NCBI RefSeq assembly: GCF_000612585.1
Contig: NZ_JFCA01000055.1
Span: 1 to 42,501, forward strand
Direction of reading: 5' to 3'
Length of the DNA stretch: 42,501 nucleotides
Source of the DNA: Pseudomonas sp. CHM02
GTDB lineage: Bacteria > Pseudomonadota > Gammaproteobacteria > Pseudomonadales > Pseudomonadaceae
The notes under the pieces were generated by a model that ran no database searches, had not been told where the DNA came from, and saw only the letters and a program-made list of their open reading frames with translations. A program made the position numbers and the translations under genes. Positions 7,532 to 16,211 of the stretch are shown in pieces; the first letter of the stretch is position 1; every line of letters begins with the position of its first letter.

Positions 7532-8744
7532 TCGACTACTCGCGGTGGTGCTGTTGGGCGCGGGTGCTGGCGCCGGTTATTGGCTGGCGCACACGCCGGT
7601 GAACGTTGCGGCCACGGCCGAAAAGCCGGCGCTGTACTGGTACGACCCGATGTACCCGCAGCAGAAGTTCGACAAGCCCGGCAAGTCGCCCTTCATGGAC
7701 ATGCAGTTGGTGCCGCGCTATGCCGACAGCGCTGCGGACAATGCCGCCGTGCAGATCGACCCGCGTGTGTCCCAGAACCTCGGCGTGCGCCTGGCGACGG
7801 TCACCCGTGGCGTGTTGGCCTCCACGCTGGAGGTGTCCGGCATGCTTGCCTTCAACGACCGTGATGTTGCCGTGGTGCAGGCGCGTGCGGATGGTTTCGT
7901 CGAGCGCGTTTATGACCGGGCACCCGGCGATGTGCTCAAGGCCGGTGCGCCCTTGGTCGACCTGTTGATACCGGAATGGGCGGCGACTCAGGAGGAGTTC
8001 CTGGCCCTGCGCGGTAGCGCCGATGCCAGCTTGTTGGCGGCTGCTCGTCAGCGCCTGCGCCTCAGCGGAATGCCTGCTGGGTTGATCGCCCAAATGGAGC
8101 GAAGCGGGCGTGTGCAATCGGTGGTGACCGTCACCAGTCCAATGAGCGGTGTGGTGCAGTCCCTGGAGGTACGCGAAGGCATGACGGTTGCGGCGGGGCA
8201 GACCCTGGCGCGGATCAACGGCCTGGACCGGCTGTGGCTGCAGGTCGCCGTGCCGCAGGCCCAGAGCGGGACACTGGCGGTGGGACAGGCCGTGGAAAGC
8301 CGCTTTGCGGGGATGCCGGGCCAGACGTTCAAGGGCACGCTCAGTGCGATCCTGCCGGCCATTGCCGCCGACAGCCGTACCGTTCAGGTCCGCGTTGAAC
8401 TGCCCAACCCTGACGGCATGTTGCGTGCAGGCATGACCGCCCAGGTGCGTCTGGCGCAAACCAGTCCGCAATCTGTATTGCAGGTGCCCAGCGAAGCGTT
8501 GATCCGCACCGGCAAGCGTGTGGTGGTGATGCTGGCCGAGGAGGGCGGGCATTTCCGTCCGGTGGAAGTGGAGGCCGGCGCCGAAAGCCAGGACCAGACT
8601 GTCATCCGCAGTGGTCTGCAGGAAGGCCAGCAGGTGGTCGCCTCCGGTCAATTCCTGCTGGATTCCGAAGCAAGTCTGCGCGGCATTTCCGCGCCATCCT
8701 CCGGCCCTTCTGAAATGAGCATGCAACCGGGAGCCCAGCCATGA
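7524..8744 (+). CDS. cusB: CusB-like periplasmic adaptor of RND metal efflux
   Basis: Membrane fusion protein of 406 residues linking the inner-membrane pump CusA to CusC. An uncleaved or signal-like helix covers residues 4-22. A short heavy-metal-binding segment follows (YWYDPMYPQQ, then KSPFMDMQLVP, about 38-66) with the three methionines that bind Cu(I)/Ag(I) in E. coli CusB. Next come the lipoyl/barrel-sandwich halves (VVQARADGFVERV; SPMSGVVQSLEVREGMTV), an alpha-hairpin and a beta-barrel domain. The ATG at 7524 overlaps the cusC stop, and the stop overlaps the cusA start by 4 bp (ATGA). An upstream in-frame start at 7398 lies deep in cusC and was rejected. Confidence 0.93.
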   Translation: MINRLLAVVLLGAGAGAGYWLAHTPVNVAATAEKPALYWYDPMYPQQKFDKPGKSPFMDMQLVPRYADSAADNAAVQIDPRVSQNLGVRLATVTRGVLASTLEVSGMLAFNDRDVAVVQARADGFVERVYDRAPGDVLKAGAPLVDLLIPEWAATQEEFLALRGSADASLLAAARQRLRLSGMPAGLIAQMERSGRVQSVVTVTSPMSGVVQSLEVREGMTVAAGQTLARINGLDRLWLQVAVPQAQSGTLAVGQAVESRFAGMPGQTFKGTLSAILPAIAADSRTVQVRVELPNPDGMLRAGMTAQVRLAQTSPQSVLQVPSEALIRTGKRVVVMLAEEGGHFRPVEVEAGAESQDQTVIRSGLQEGQQVVASGQFLLDSEASLRGISAPSSGPSEMSMQPGAQP

Positions 8745-11700
8745 TCGCCCTGTTGATTCGCTGGTCGGTGGCCAACCGCTTCCTGGTCTTGCTCGCCACG
8801 CTGTTTGTCACCGCCTGGGGGGTGTGGGCGGTGCAGAACACGCCGGTCGATGCACTGCCGGACCTCTCGGATGTGCAGGTGATCATCCGCACGCCGTATC
8901 CGGGCCAGGCGCCGCAGATTGTGGAGAACCAGGTGACCTACCCGATGACCACGACCATGCTCTCGGTGCCGGGCGCCAAGACGGTGCGTGGGTTTTCGTT
9001 CTTCGGCGACAGCTACGTGTATGTGCTGTTCGACGAAGGCACGGACCTGTACTGGGCGCGCTCGCGGGTGCTGGAATACCTCAGCCAGTTGCAGGCGCGG
9101 CTGCCGGCATCGGCCAAGCCGGCGTTGGGCCCGGACGCCACCGGCGTCGGCTGGATCTACCAGTACGCGTTGGTGGACCGCAGCGGCCAGCACGACCTGG
9201 CGCAGTTGCGCGCCTTGCAGGACTGGTTCCTCAAGTTCGAACTCAAGACCCTGCCCAACGTGGCGGAAGTCGCGACCATCGGCGGCCAGGTCAAGCAGTA
9301 TCAGGTGCAGTTGGACCCGTTGGCCCTGGCCAATCGCGGCATTACTCAGGCGCAAGTGATGGACGCCATCGGCAAGGCCAACCAGGAAACCGGCGGCTCG
9401 GTGCTGAACATGGGCGAATCCGAGTACATGGTGCGGGCTTCCGGCTACCTCAAGTCGTTGCAGGATTTTCGTGGCATTCCCCTGCGGCTGGACGCCAACA
9501 ATGTGCCGGTCACGCTGGGCGATGTGGCAACCATTCAACTGGGTCCGGACTTGCGCCGAGGCACCAGTGAACTCGACGGTGAGGGCGAGGCGGTCGGCGG
9601 CGTGGTGATCCTGCGCAGTGGCAAGAACGCAAGGGAAGCCATCGCCGCGGTCAAGACCCGGCTTGAGCAATTGAAAAGCAGCCTGCCGCCCGGCGTGGAG
9701 ATTGTCACCACCTACGACCGCAGCAAACTCATTGACCGCGCCGTGGACAACCTCAGCCATAAATTGCTGGAAGAGTTCCTGATGGTGGCGCTGGTGTGCG
9801 GGATTTTCCTCTGGCACTTGCGTTCATCGCTGGTGGCGATCATCTCGCTGCCGGTGGGGGTGTTGATCGCGTTTACCGTCATGCGCTTTCAGGGCGTCAA
9901 CGCCAATATCATGTCCCTGGGCGGCATCGCGATTGCCATCGGCGCAATGGTCGATGCAGCAGTGGTGATGATCGAAAACGCCCACAAGAAAATCGAAGCC
10001 TGGCATCACGCTCATCCAGGCCGCGAGCTCAAGGGTGAAGACCACTGGCAGGTCATGACCGACGCGGCGGTGGAGGTCGGGCCGGCGCTGTTTTTCTGCC
10101 TGTTGATTATCACCTTGTCGTTCATCCCGGTGTTTACCCTGCAGGCCCAGGAAGGCCGACTGTTCGGCCCGCTGGCCTACACCAAGACCTACGCCATGGC
10201 GGCCGCCGCCGGCTTGTCGGTGACCTTGATCCCGGTGCTGATGGGCTACTGGATTCGCGGGCGCATACCCGACGAGCAGCGTAACCCGCTCAATCGAGGC
10301 CTGATCAGGCTCTACCAACCGGCACTGGAGGCCGTGTTGCGTTGGCCGCGCATGACGTTGCTGGTAGCGCTGGTGGTGGTCGCGAGCGCGGTGTGGCCGA
10401 TCTCGAAACTGGGCGGGGAATTCCTGCCGCCGCTGGACGAAGGCGACCTGCTGTACATGCCGTCGGCGCTGCCGGGCTTGTCGACGCAAACGGCGGGGGA
10501 GTTGCTGCAACGCACCGACCGCCTGATCAAGACGGTGCCCGAAGTCGCCCATGTGTTCGGCAAGGCCGGTCGCGCCGAAACGGCCACCGACCCGGCACCG
10601 CTGGAGATGTTCGAGACCACGATTCAATTCAAGCCCCGCGAGCAATGGCGCCCCGGCATGACCCCGGACAAGCTGGTCAAGGAACTTGACCGCGTGGTGC
10701 AGGTGCCGGGCCTGACCAATATTTGGATTCCTCCGATCCGCAACCGCATCGACATGCTCGCCACGGGTGTCAAAAGCCCGGTCGGCGTAAAGGTCGCCGG
10801 CACCAGCCTGATGCAGATCGACGCGGTGACCCAGGCGGTGGAAAAGGTCGCCAAGGGCGTGCCGGGTGTCAGTTCAGCCTTGGCTGAGCGCTTGACCGGT
10901 GGGCGGTACATCGACGTGGATATCGACCGGGCAGCGGCCGCGCAATACGGATTGAACATCACCGACGTACAGGCGATCGTGTCCGGTGCCATCGGCGGGG
11001 AAACCATCGGCGAAACCGTGGAAGGCCTGGCGCGCTTCCCGATCAGCCTGCGTTACCCGAAGGAATGGCGCGACTCGGTGACGGCCTTGGCGAACTTGCC
11101 CATCTACACGCCGTCAGGCAGCCAGATCACCCTGGGCACGCTGGCCAGGGTCAAGGTGAGCGACGGCCCGCCGATGCTCAAGAGCGAAAACGCACGGCCT
11201 TCCGGCTGGGTCTACATCGACGTGCGCGACCGCGACCTGGCCTCGGTGGTGAACGACCTGCGTGCAGCGATCAACCAGCAGGTACCGCTGCAACCGGGCA
11301 TGAGCCTCAGTTATTCGGGGCAGTTCGAGTTCCTCGAACGGGCCAATCAACGCCTCAAACTGGTCGTGCCGGCGACCTTGCTGATCATCTTCGTGCTGTT
11401 GTACCTGACGTTTCGCCGGGTGGATGAGGCGCTGCTGATCCTGGCGACCTTGCCGTTCGCGTTGACGGGCGGTGTGTGGCTGCTTTACGGGATGGGCTTC
11501 AACTTGTCGGTGGCCACGGGCGTAGGGTTTATCGCGTTGGCCGGTGTGTCGGCGGAGTTCGGCGTGATCATGCTGCTGTACCTGAAAAACGCCTGGGCCG
11601 AGCGCAACGACGGCAACTTGCTGGCCGCGATCACCGAAGGCGCAGTCATGCGCGTGCGCCCCAAGGCCATGACGGTGGCCGTCATCCTCGCCGGCCTGCT

Positions 11701-11851
11701 GCCGATCCTGCTGGACGGCGGCACCGGCAGCGAAGTCATGAGCCGCATCGCCGCCCCGATGATCGGCGGCATGCTCACCGCGCCGTTACTGTCCCTTTTC
11801 GTGCTCCCGGCAGCGTACTACCTGATGCGCGGCCTCAAAGCCAAACGCTGA
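8741..11851 (+). CDS. cusA: CusA-type Cu(I)/Ag(I) RND efflux pump
   Basis: Proton-driven inner-membrane pump of 1036 residues that exports Cu(I) or Ag(I) from periplasm and cytoplasm through the CusCBA complex. It has the RND plan: TM1, large periplasmic loop, TM2-7, second loop, TM8-12. The three substrate methionines of E. coli CusA are at the same numbers here: Met573 (LLYMPS), Met623 (LEMFET) and Met672 (RIDMLA). The helix 4 proton-relay region GGIAIAIGAMVDAAVVMIEN is intact. The copper/silver subclass is thus much better supported than Czc-type zinc/cobalt export. It is the last gene of the operon; no clear terminator follows, only a degraded REP region with an 18-bp tandem repeat. Confidence 0.96.
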   Translation: MIALLIRWSVANRFLVLLATLFVTAWGVWAVQNTPVDALPDLSDVQVIIRTPYPGQAPQIVENQVTYPMTTTMLSVPGAKTVRGFSFFGDSYVYVLFDEGTDLYWARSRVLEYLSQLQARLPASAKPALGPDATGVGWIYQYALVDRSGQHDLAQLRALQDWFLKFELKTLPNVAEVATIGGQVKQYQVQLDPLALANRGITQAQVMDAIGKANQETGGSVLNMGESEYMVRASGYLKSLQDFRGIPLRLDANNVPVTLGDVATIQLGPDLRRGTSELDGEGEAVGGVVILRSGKNAREAIAAVKTRLEQLKSSLPPGVEIVTTYDRSKLIDRAVDNLSHKLLEEFLMVALVCGIFLWHLRSSLVAIISLPVGVLIAFTVMRFQGVNANIMSLGGIAIAIGAMVDAAVVMIENAHKKIEAWHHAHPGRELKGEDHWQVMTDAAVEVGPALFFCLLIITLSFIPVFTLQAQEGRLFGPLAYTKTYAMAAAAGLSVTLIPVLMGYWIRGRIPDEQRNPLNRGLIRLYQPALEAVLRWPRMTLLVALVVVASAVWPISKLGGEFLPPLDEGDLLYMPSALPGLSTQTAGELLQRTDRLIKTVPEVAHVFGKAGRAETATDPAPLEMFETTIQFKPREQWRPGMTPDKLVKELDRVVQVPGLTNIWIPPIRNRIDMLATGVKSPVGVKVAGTSLMQIDAVTQAVEKVAKGVPGVSSALAERLTGGRYIDVDIDRAAAAQYGLNITDVQAIVSGAIGGETIGETVEGLARFPISLRYPKEWRDSVTALANLPIYTPSGSQITLGTLARVKVSDGPPMLKSENARPSGWVYIDVRDRDLASVVNDLRAAINQQVPLQPGMSLSYSGQFEFLERANQRLKLVVPATLLIIFVLLYLTFRRVDEALLILATLPFALTGGVWLLYGMGFNLSVATGVGFIALAGVSAEFGVIMLLYLKNAWAERNDGNLLAAITEGAVMRVRPKAMTVAVILAGLLPILLDGGTGSEVMSRIAAPMIGGMLTAPLLSLFVLPAAYYLMRGLKAKR

Positions 11852-11861
11852 CGAACAAATG

Positions 11862-12030
11862 TGTGAGCGGGCTTGCTGGGGTGAGTGGGGTTTGTCCTCC
11901 GACGGGGTCGCCGCTGACCCAAGGGGCTGCTTCGCAGCCCAGCGCAGGGCAAGCCTGCTCACCACAGCAAGCCTGCTCACCACAGCAAGCTTGCTCACCA
12001 CAGCAAGCCTGCTCACTACAGTAAGCCAGC
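11862..12030. repeat. Degraded REP region with four tandem 18-bp units
   Basis: Between cusA and iolR. It starts with GAGCGGGCTTGCTGGGG, a REP-like arm, and has a perfect small hairpin GGGCTGC-TTC-GCAGCCC (11924-11940). Then the unit CAAGCCTGCTCACCACAG occurs four times head to tail (11950-11967, 11968-11985, 11986-12003 with CTTG, 12004-12021 with CACTACAG), followed by a decayed partial copy. The unit is the right arm of a REP of the GCTTGC type that was copied in tandem. The units have no spacers, so it is not a CRISPR array. Confidence 0.8.
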
Positions 12031-12054
12031 TACAGGGTGCGTGCCACAGCAGGT

Positions 12055-12963
12055 TCAGTCGTCGAACCCAACCTGCTCGTGAATCTCATCCACCTTCAAC
12101 TCCAACCGATACGCCACCGCAATAAACAACGCCTGGCACAAACACAACGTGGCGCTCAACGAACGAAAGGCAAACGACGACCCCTCATTTACCAGCAGCA
12201 CCGCGTTCGCCCGCTTGGCCAGGGGCGACAGGTTGCTGTCGGTGATGATCAGGGTCTTGGCCTGATGATGCTGGGCAATGCGCAGGCAGTGCTGGGTCTC
12301 TTTGCCGTAGGGCGTAAAGCTGATCGCAATCACCAGGTCATTGGCGCGCACGCTGCGCATCTGCTCGCGGTAGCTGCCGCCCAGGCCCGAGACCAAGTGG
12401 ATGCGCTTGTTGGTGTGCTGCAGGTTGTAGACCAGGTAATCGGCCACCGCAAAGGAGCGGCGTACGCCGACTACGTAGATATTGTCGGCGTTGACCACCA
12501 GGTCCACGGCTTTTTCGAAGGCCGTGTCATCCAGCTCCAGCCCCAGGCGCTCGATACCCGACAGCGTGGCATTCACGCACTCGCGCGCTAGGTCACCGCC
12601 ACTGGCCTTCTGCGACTTGTTGGCGATCATGCTGCGGATGCGCTGCTGGTAGTTCTGCACCGGTGTGGTCTTGTGGGTGTAGGCCTCGCGAAACAGCGCC
12701 TGCATTTCACTGAAGCCACTGAAACCGAAGCGCTGGGAGAAGCGCACGATGGCCGACGGGTGCACTTCGCACTCGCGGGCGATGTCACTGATGCGGTCGA
12801 CCATGATCCGGTCGCTCTGCTGGCTCATGTAGCTGGCGATGCGCTTGAGCTGGCGCGGCAGGCTCTCGTATTCGTCGGTGATCAGCTGCAACAGGCGCTC
12901 GGCATTGATCGGAGGGCTGGCGATAGAGTCTTCCAGGGTGGTCTCGGGATCGGTGCGGGACAT
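12055..12963 (-). CDS. iolR: RpiR-family repressor of inositol genes (IolR)
   Basis: Transcriptional regulator of 302 residues with an N-terminal RpiR helix-turn-helix (recognition region about 58-80, DIARECEVHPSAIVRFSQRF) and a C-terminal SIS sugar-phosphate-binding domain (about 135-265, with YVVGVRRSF and ITDSNLSPL). It is divergent from iolC across a 285-bp gap that contains a GGAA-N6-TTCC palindrome, the motif reported for the RpiR-type IolR of Sinorhizobium. The family context makes it the local repressor, probably released by an inositol catabolite. The ATG at 12963 was chosen because AAGGA lies 7-8 nt upstream; the TTG two codons earlier is too close to that site. Confidence 0.88.
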   Translation of the reverse strand: MSRTDPETTLEDSIASPPINAERLLQLITDEYESLPRQLKRIASYMSQQSDRIMVDRISDIARECEVHPSAIVRFSQRFGFSGFSEMQALFREAYTHKTTPVQNYQQRIRSMIANKSQKASGGDLARECVNATLSGIERLGLELDDTAFEKAVDLVVNADNIYVVGVRRSFAVADYLVYNLQHTNKRIHLVSGLGGSYREQMRSVRANDLVIAISFTPYGKETQHCLRIAQHHQAKTLIITDSNLSPLAKRANAVLLVNEGSSFAFRSLSATLCLCQALFIAVAYRLELKVDEIHEQVGFDD

Positions 12964-13110
12964 GGGCAATCCTTCTGGCGTTTTTTGTCTGTTGCGCTGA
13001 TGGGTGGCGCAAGTCTACAGGGTAGGCGCAAAAAAATACCTCGGCATCACGGCCGGCGTGGCCTGCTGAAACGATGCACTGTGGTGGGAGCGCCCCTGTA
13101 CGAGCTTAAT

Positions 13111-13124
13111 GGAAAAAATATTCC
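13111..13124. promoter_or_regulatory. Candidate IolR operator GGAA-N6-TTCC in front of iolC
   Basis: GGAA (13111-13114), six A/T bases, TTCC (13121-13124) within TGGAAAAAATATTCCAAT. The same extended palindrome is found at 22157-22170 before the ABC importer. A further half-like site, GGAATAAATATTGA at 13140-13153, overlaps the -35 hexamer. RpiR-type IolR of Sinorhizobium is known to use a GGAA-N6-TTCC motif. Confidence 0.7.
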
Positions 13125-13149
13125 AATGAAAAAATATCTGGAATAAATA

Positions 13150-13178
13150 TTGATTGGTGTCGCTGGACGTTCTAGTCT
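13150..13178 (+). promoter_or_regulatory. Candidate sigma-70 promoter of the iol operon
   Basis: TTGATT (13150-13155) and TAGTCT (13173-13178) are separated by 17 bp. The transcript would start near 13185, about 64 nt before the iolC ATG. The half-operator at 13140-13153 overlaps the -35 hexamer, which fits repression by blocking polymerase. The -10 match is modest. Confidence 0.45.
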
Positions 13179-13248
13179 GCTCCCACCAAGAGCGTTTGCC
13201 GTCGTCACGGCGGCACAACGCAGGCTGATAAAAATAACAGGAGCCAGC

Positions 13249-15186
13249 ATGGGCCAGACTCGTTTTGCCAATGGGCGTCAATTGGATCTGATTTGCCTCG
13301 GGCGCCTGGGCGTCGACCTCTATGCACAGCAAGTGGGTGCACGGCTTGAGGACGTTTCCAGCTTTGCCAAGTACCTGGGCGGATCCTCCGCCAACATCGC
13401 CTTCGGCACCGCGAGGCTCGGGCTCAGGTCGGCGATGTTGAGCCGGGTGGGCGACGACCACATGGGGCGTTTCCTAATGGAATCCCTGGCCCGTGAAGGC
13501 TGCGACGTCAGCGGCATCAAGGTCGACCCGGAACGCCTCACCGCCCTGGTGTTGCTCGGTCTCAAGGACCGCGAAACCTTCCCGCTGGTGTTCTACCGCG
13601 AAAACTGCGCCGACATGGCCCTGCGCGCCGAAGACATCAACGAGGCCTTTATCGCCTCCAGCAAGGCCCTGCTGATCACCGGCACGCATTTCTCCACCGA
13701 TGGCGTGTACAAGGCCAGCCTCCAGGCGCTGGATTACGCGGCCAAGCACAACGTCAAGCGCGTGCTGGATATCGACTACCGCCCGGTGCTGTGGGGCCTG
13801 GCAGGCAAGGCAGATGGCGAAACCCGGTTTGTCGCCGACCAGAATGTCAGCCAGCACGTGCAGAAAATCCTGCCGCGTTTCGACCTGATCGTCGGTACCG
13901 AAGAGGAATTCCTGATCGCCGGTGGCAGTGAAGATTTGCTCACCGCGCTGCGTAACGTGCGTGAGCTGACCCCGGCGACCCTGGTGGTCAAGCTCGGCCC
14001 GCAGGGCTGCACGGTGATCCACGGCGCCATCCCCGCACACCTGGAAGACGGCGCGATCTACCCTGGTGTGCGCGTGGAAGTGCTCAATGTGCTGGGCGCC
14101 GGCGATGCATTCATGTCGGGGTTCCTCAGCGGTTGGATCAATGACGCCAGCGATGAACGCTGCAGCCAGTTGGCCAATGCCTGCGGCGGCCTGGTCGTTT
14201 CGCGCCACGCCTGCGCACCGGCCATGCCGACGCCCGCGGAGCTGGAATACCTGTTCAACAGCCCGGTGCCGATTACCCGCCCGGACCAGGACGTGACCCT
14301 GCAACGCCTGCACCGCGTGACGGTGCCGCGCAAAGCCTGGAAGCAGCTGTTCGTATTTGCCTTCGACCACCGCTGGCAACTGGTGGACCTGGCGCAGAAG
14401 GGCGGCCAGGACCCGGCGCGTATCAGCGATGCCAAGCAACTGTTTATCCAGGCCATCGAACGCGTCGAGAAAAAGCTCGCCGAGCAAGGCGTAGAAGCCG
14501 ATGTCGGCCTGCTGGCCGACCAGCGTTTTGGCCAGGACGCGCTCAACGCCGCCAGTGGTCGCGGCTGGTGGATCGCGCGCCCGGTCGAGGTGCAGAACTC
14601 GCGACCGCTGGCGTTCGAACACGGTCGTTCGGTGGGCAGCAACCTGATTGCCTGGCCCCAGGAGCAAATCATCAAGTGCCTGGTGCAATTCCATCCTGAC
14701 GACGAGCCGCTGTTGCGCCTGGAGCAGGAGGCGCAGCTCAAGGCGGTGTACGAGGCGTCCATCGTGAGCGGCCATGAACTGCTGCTGGAAGTCATCCCGC
14801 CCAAGGATCACCCGTCCACTTATCCCGACGTGCTGTATCGCAGTCTCAAGCGCCTTTACAACCTGGGCATCTATCCGGCGTGGTGGAAGATCGAGGCGCA
14901 GTCGGCCGAGGACTGGAAGAAGCTCGACGAACTGATCCAGGAGCGCGACCCGTACTGCCGTGGCGTGGTGTTGTTGGGCCTGAATGCCTCGGCGGAATTT
15001 CTCGCCGACGGTTTCCAGCAAGCCCGCCTGAGCACCACCTGCCGGGGCTTTGCCGTGGGCCGCACGATCTTCCAGGAACCAAGCCGCGCGTGGATGGCGG
15101 GGGAGATCGATGACGAGACCCTGATCCAGCAAGTCCAGGCCACCTTCGAACAGCTCATTAACGCCTGGCGCCACGCCAGAGACTGA
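13249..15186 (+). CDS. iolC: IolC kinase fused to C-terminal DUF2090 domain
   Basis: Protein of 645 residues, about twice the length of Bacillus IolC. Residues 1-330 are a PfkB sugar kinase: early LICLGRLGVDLY, the GGSSANIAFGTARLGL site, and the ATP/catalytic motif VLGAGDAFMSGF with Asp286 as base; this half phosphorylates 5-dehydro-2-deoxygluconate. Residues about 345-640 form a DUF2090 domain (starting FVFAFDHRWQL, later AWWKIEAQSAEDW), which has an aldolase-like barrel. NCBI-style annotation calls such fusions bifunctional kinase/5-dehydro-2-deoxyphosphogluconate aldolase; this fits the absence of a separate iolJ here. The ATG at 13249 has GGAG 5 nt upstream. Its stop codon lies inside the left arm of a REPIN. 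Confidence 0.93.
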   Translation: MGQTRFANGRQLDLICLGRLGVDLYAQQVGARLEDVSSFAKYLGGSSANIAFGTARLGLRSAMLSRVGDDHMGRFLMESLAREGCDVSGIKVDPERLTALVLLGLKDRETFPLVFYRENCADMALRAEDINEAFIASSKALLITGTHFSTDGVYKASLQALDYAAKHNVKRVLDIDYRPVLWGLAGKADGETRFVADQNVSQHVQKILPRFDLIVGTEEEFLIAGGSEDLLTALRNVRELTPATLVVKLGPQGCTVIHGAIPAHLEDGAIYPGVRVEVLNVLGAGDAFMSGFLSGWINDASDERCSQLANACGGLVVSRHACAPAMPTPAELEYLFNSPVPITRPDQDVTLQRLHRVTVPRKAWKQLFVFAFDHRWQLVDLAQKGGQDPARISDAKQLFIQAIERVEKKLAEQGVEADVGLLADQRFGQDALNAASGRGWWIARPVEVQNSRPLAFEHGRSVGSNLIAWPQEQIIKCLVQFHPDDEPLLRLEQEAQLKAVYEASIVSGHELLLEVIPPKDHPSTYPDVLYRSLKRLYNLGIYPAWWKIEAQSAEDWKKLDELIQERDPYCRGVVLLGLNASAEFLADGFQQARLSTTCRGFAVGRTIFQEPSRAWMAGEIDDETLIQQVQATFEQLINAWRHARD

Positions 15187-15278
15187 CACCACCCCCTGTA
15201 GGAGCCCGGCTTGCCGGCGATGGGGCCTTCAAGACCGCTATCGCCGGCAAGCCGGGCTCCTACAGGGGGTGGTGTCAG
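15183..15278. repeat. REPIN with 39-bp perfect inverted arms
   Basis: The left arm 15183-15221 and the right arm 15240-15278 are exact reverse complements over 39 bp, with an 18-bp spacer. The core is the GCCGGC-type REP (CCCGGCTTGCCGGCGAT), but the symmetry runs on for about 13 bp through CTGACACCACCCC into the iolC stop codon (TGA 15184-15186). The mRNA could form a very stable hairpin between iolC and iolE. Confidence 0.93.
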
Positions 15279-15317
15279 CCAGAAGATGAAACCAGACAAC
15301 AACAAAAAGGTGCAGCC

Positions 15318-16211
15318 ATGCCCGCAATCCGAATTGGCATCAACCCGATCTCCTGGAGCAACGACGACCTGCCGGCCCTGGGCGGTGAAACGCCCCTGAG
15401 CACCGCCCTGAGCGAAGGCAAGGAGATCGGCTACGAAGGCTTCGAACTCAACGGCAAATTCCCCAAGGACGCCAAGGGCGTCGGTGATGTGTTGCGCCCC
15501 TACGACCTGGCGCTGGTCTCCGGCTGGTACTCCAGCCGCCTGGCCCGGCGCTCGGTGGCCGAAGAAGTCGAGGCCATCGCCGGCCATGTCGCGTTGCTCA
15601 AACAGAACGGCGCGACGGTGCTGGTCTACGGCGAAGTGGCCGATTCGATCCAGGGCTCGCGCATTCGCCTGATCGAACGTCCGCGTTTCCACAGCGAACA
15701 CGCCTGGCAGGACTACGCCGACAAGCTTACTGAACTGGCGCGCTTCACCCTGTCCCAGGGCGTGCGCCTGGCGTATCACCACCACATGGGCGCCTACGTC
15801 GAGTCACCGGAAGACATCGACCAACTGATGCAACGCACTGGGCCTGAAGTCGGCCTGCTGTTCGACTCCGGCCATTGCTACATGGGCGGCGGCGAGCCGA
15901 TCGACGTGTTGCGCAAGCATATCGGGCGTATCTGCCACGTGCATTTCAAGGACGTGCGCAAACCGGTGGTGCAACTGGCGCGTAACCAGATGTGGAGCTT
16001 CCCCGACTGCATCGTCAACGGCACTTTCACCGTGCCCGGCGACGGTGATATCGACTTCGCCGAATTGCTCGATGTGCTGTTGGCTGCCCAGTACAAAGGC
16101 TGGCTGGTGGTGGAGGCCGAGCAGGACCCGGCCGTGGCCCCCAGCTATATCTATGCGAAAAAAGGCTACGACACCTTACGTGCGCTTCTGAATGAGAGGA
16201 CCGGACAATGA
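15318..16211 (+). CDS. iolE: Myo-inosose-2 dehydratase IolE
   Basis: Cytoplasmic TIM-barrel enzyme of 297 residues that dehydrates 2-keto-myo-inositol to the trihydroxycyclohexanedione used by IolD. It begins with IGINPISWSNDDLP, typical of IolE, and has metal-binding residues spread over the barrel: AYHHHMGAYVE, LLFDSGHCYMGGG, HVHFKDVRKPV and a late VVEAEQDP. Length is normal for the family. AAAGGTG precedes the ATG by 5 nt. The stop overlaps the iolB start by 4 bp (ATGA at 16208-16211), so the two are translationally coupled. Confidence 0.95.
   Translation: MPAIRIGINPISWSNDDLPALGGETPLSTALSEGKEIGYEGFELNGKFPKDAKGVGDVLRPYDLALVSGWYSSRLARRSVAEEVEAIAGHVALLKQNGATVLVYGEVADSIQGSRIRLIERPRFHSEHAWQDYADKLTELARFTLSQGVRLAYHHHMGAYVESPEDIDQLMQRTGPEVGLLFDSGHCYMGGGEPIDVLRKHIGRICHVHFKDVRKPVVQLARNQMWSFPDCIVNGTFTVPGDGDIDFAELLDVLLAAQYKGWLVVEAEQDPAVAPSYIYAKKGYDTLRALLNERTGQ

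Noticed and set aside
11950..12021. CRISPR array
   Set aside because: The 18-bp units abut each other with no spacers and derive from a REP arm.
11859..12125. 88-codon frame across the tandem repeats
   Set aside because: It consists mainly of the repeated 18-bp unit, has no ribosome binding site and runs into the iolR gene antisense.
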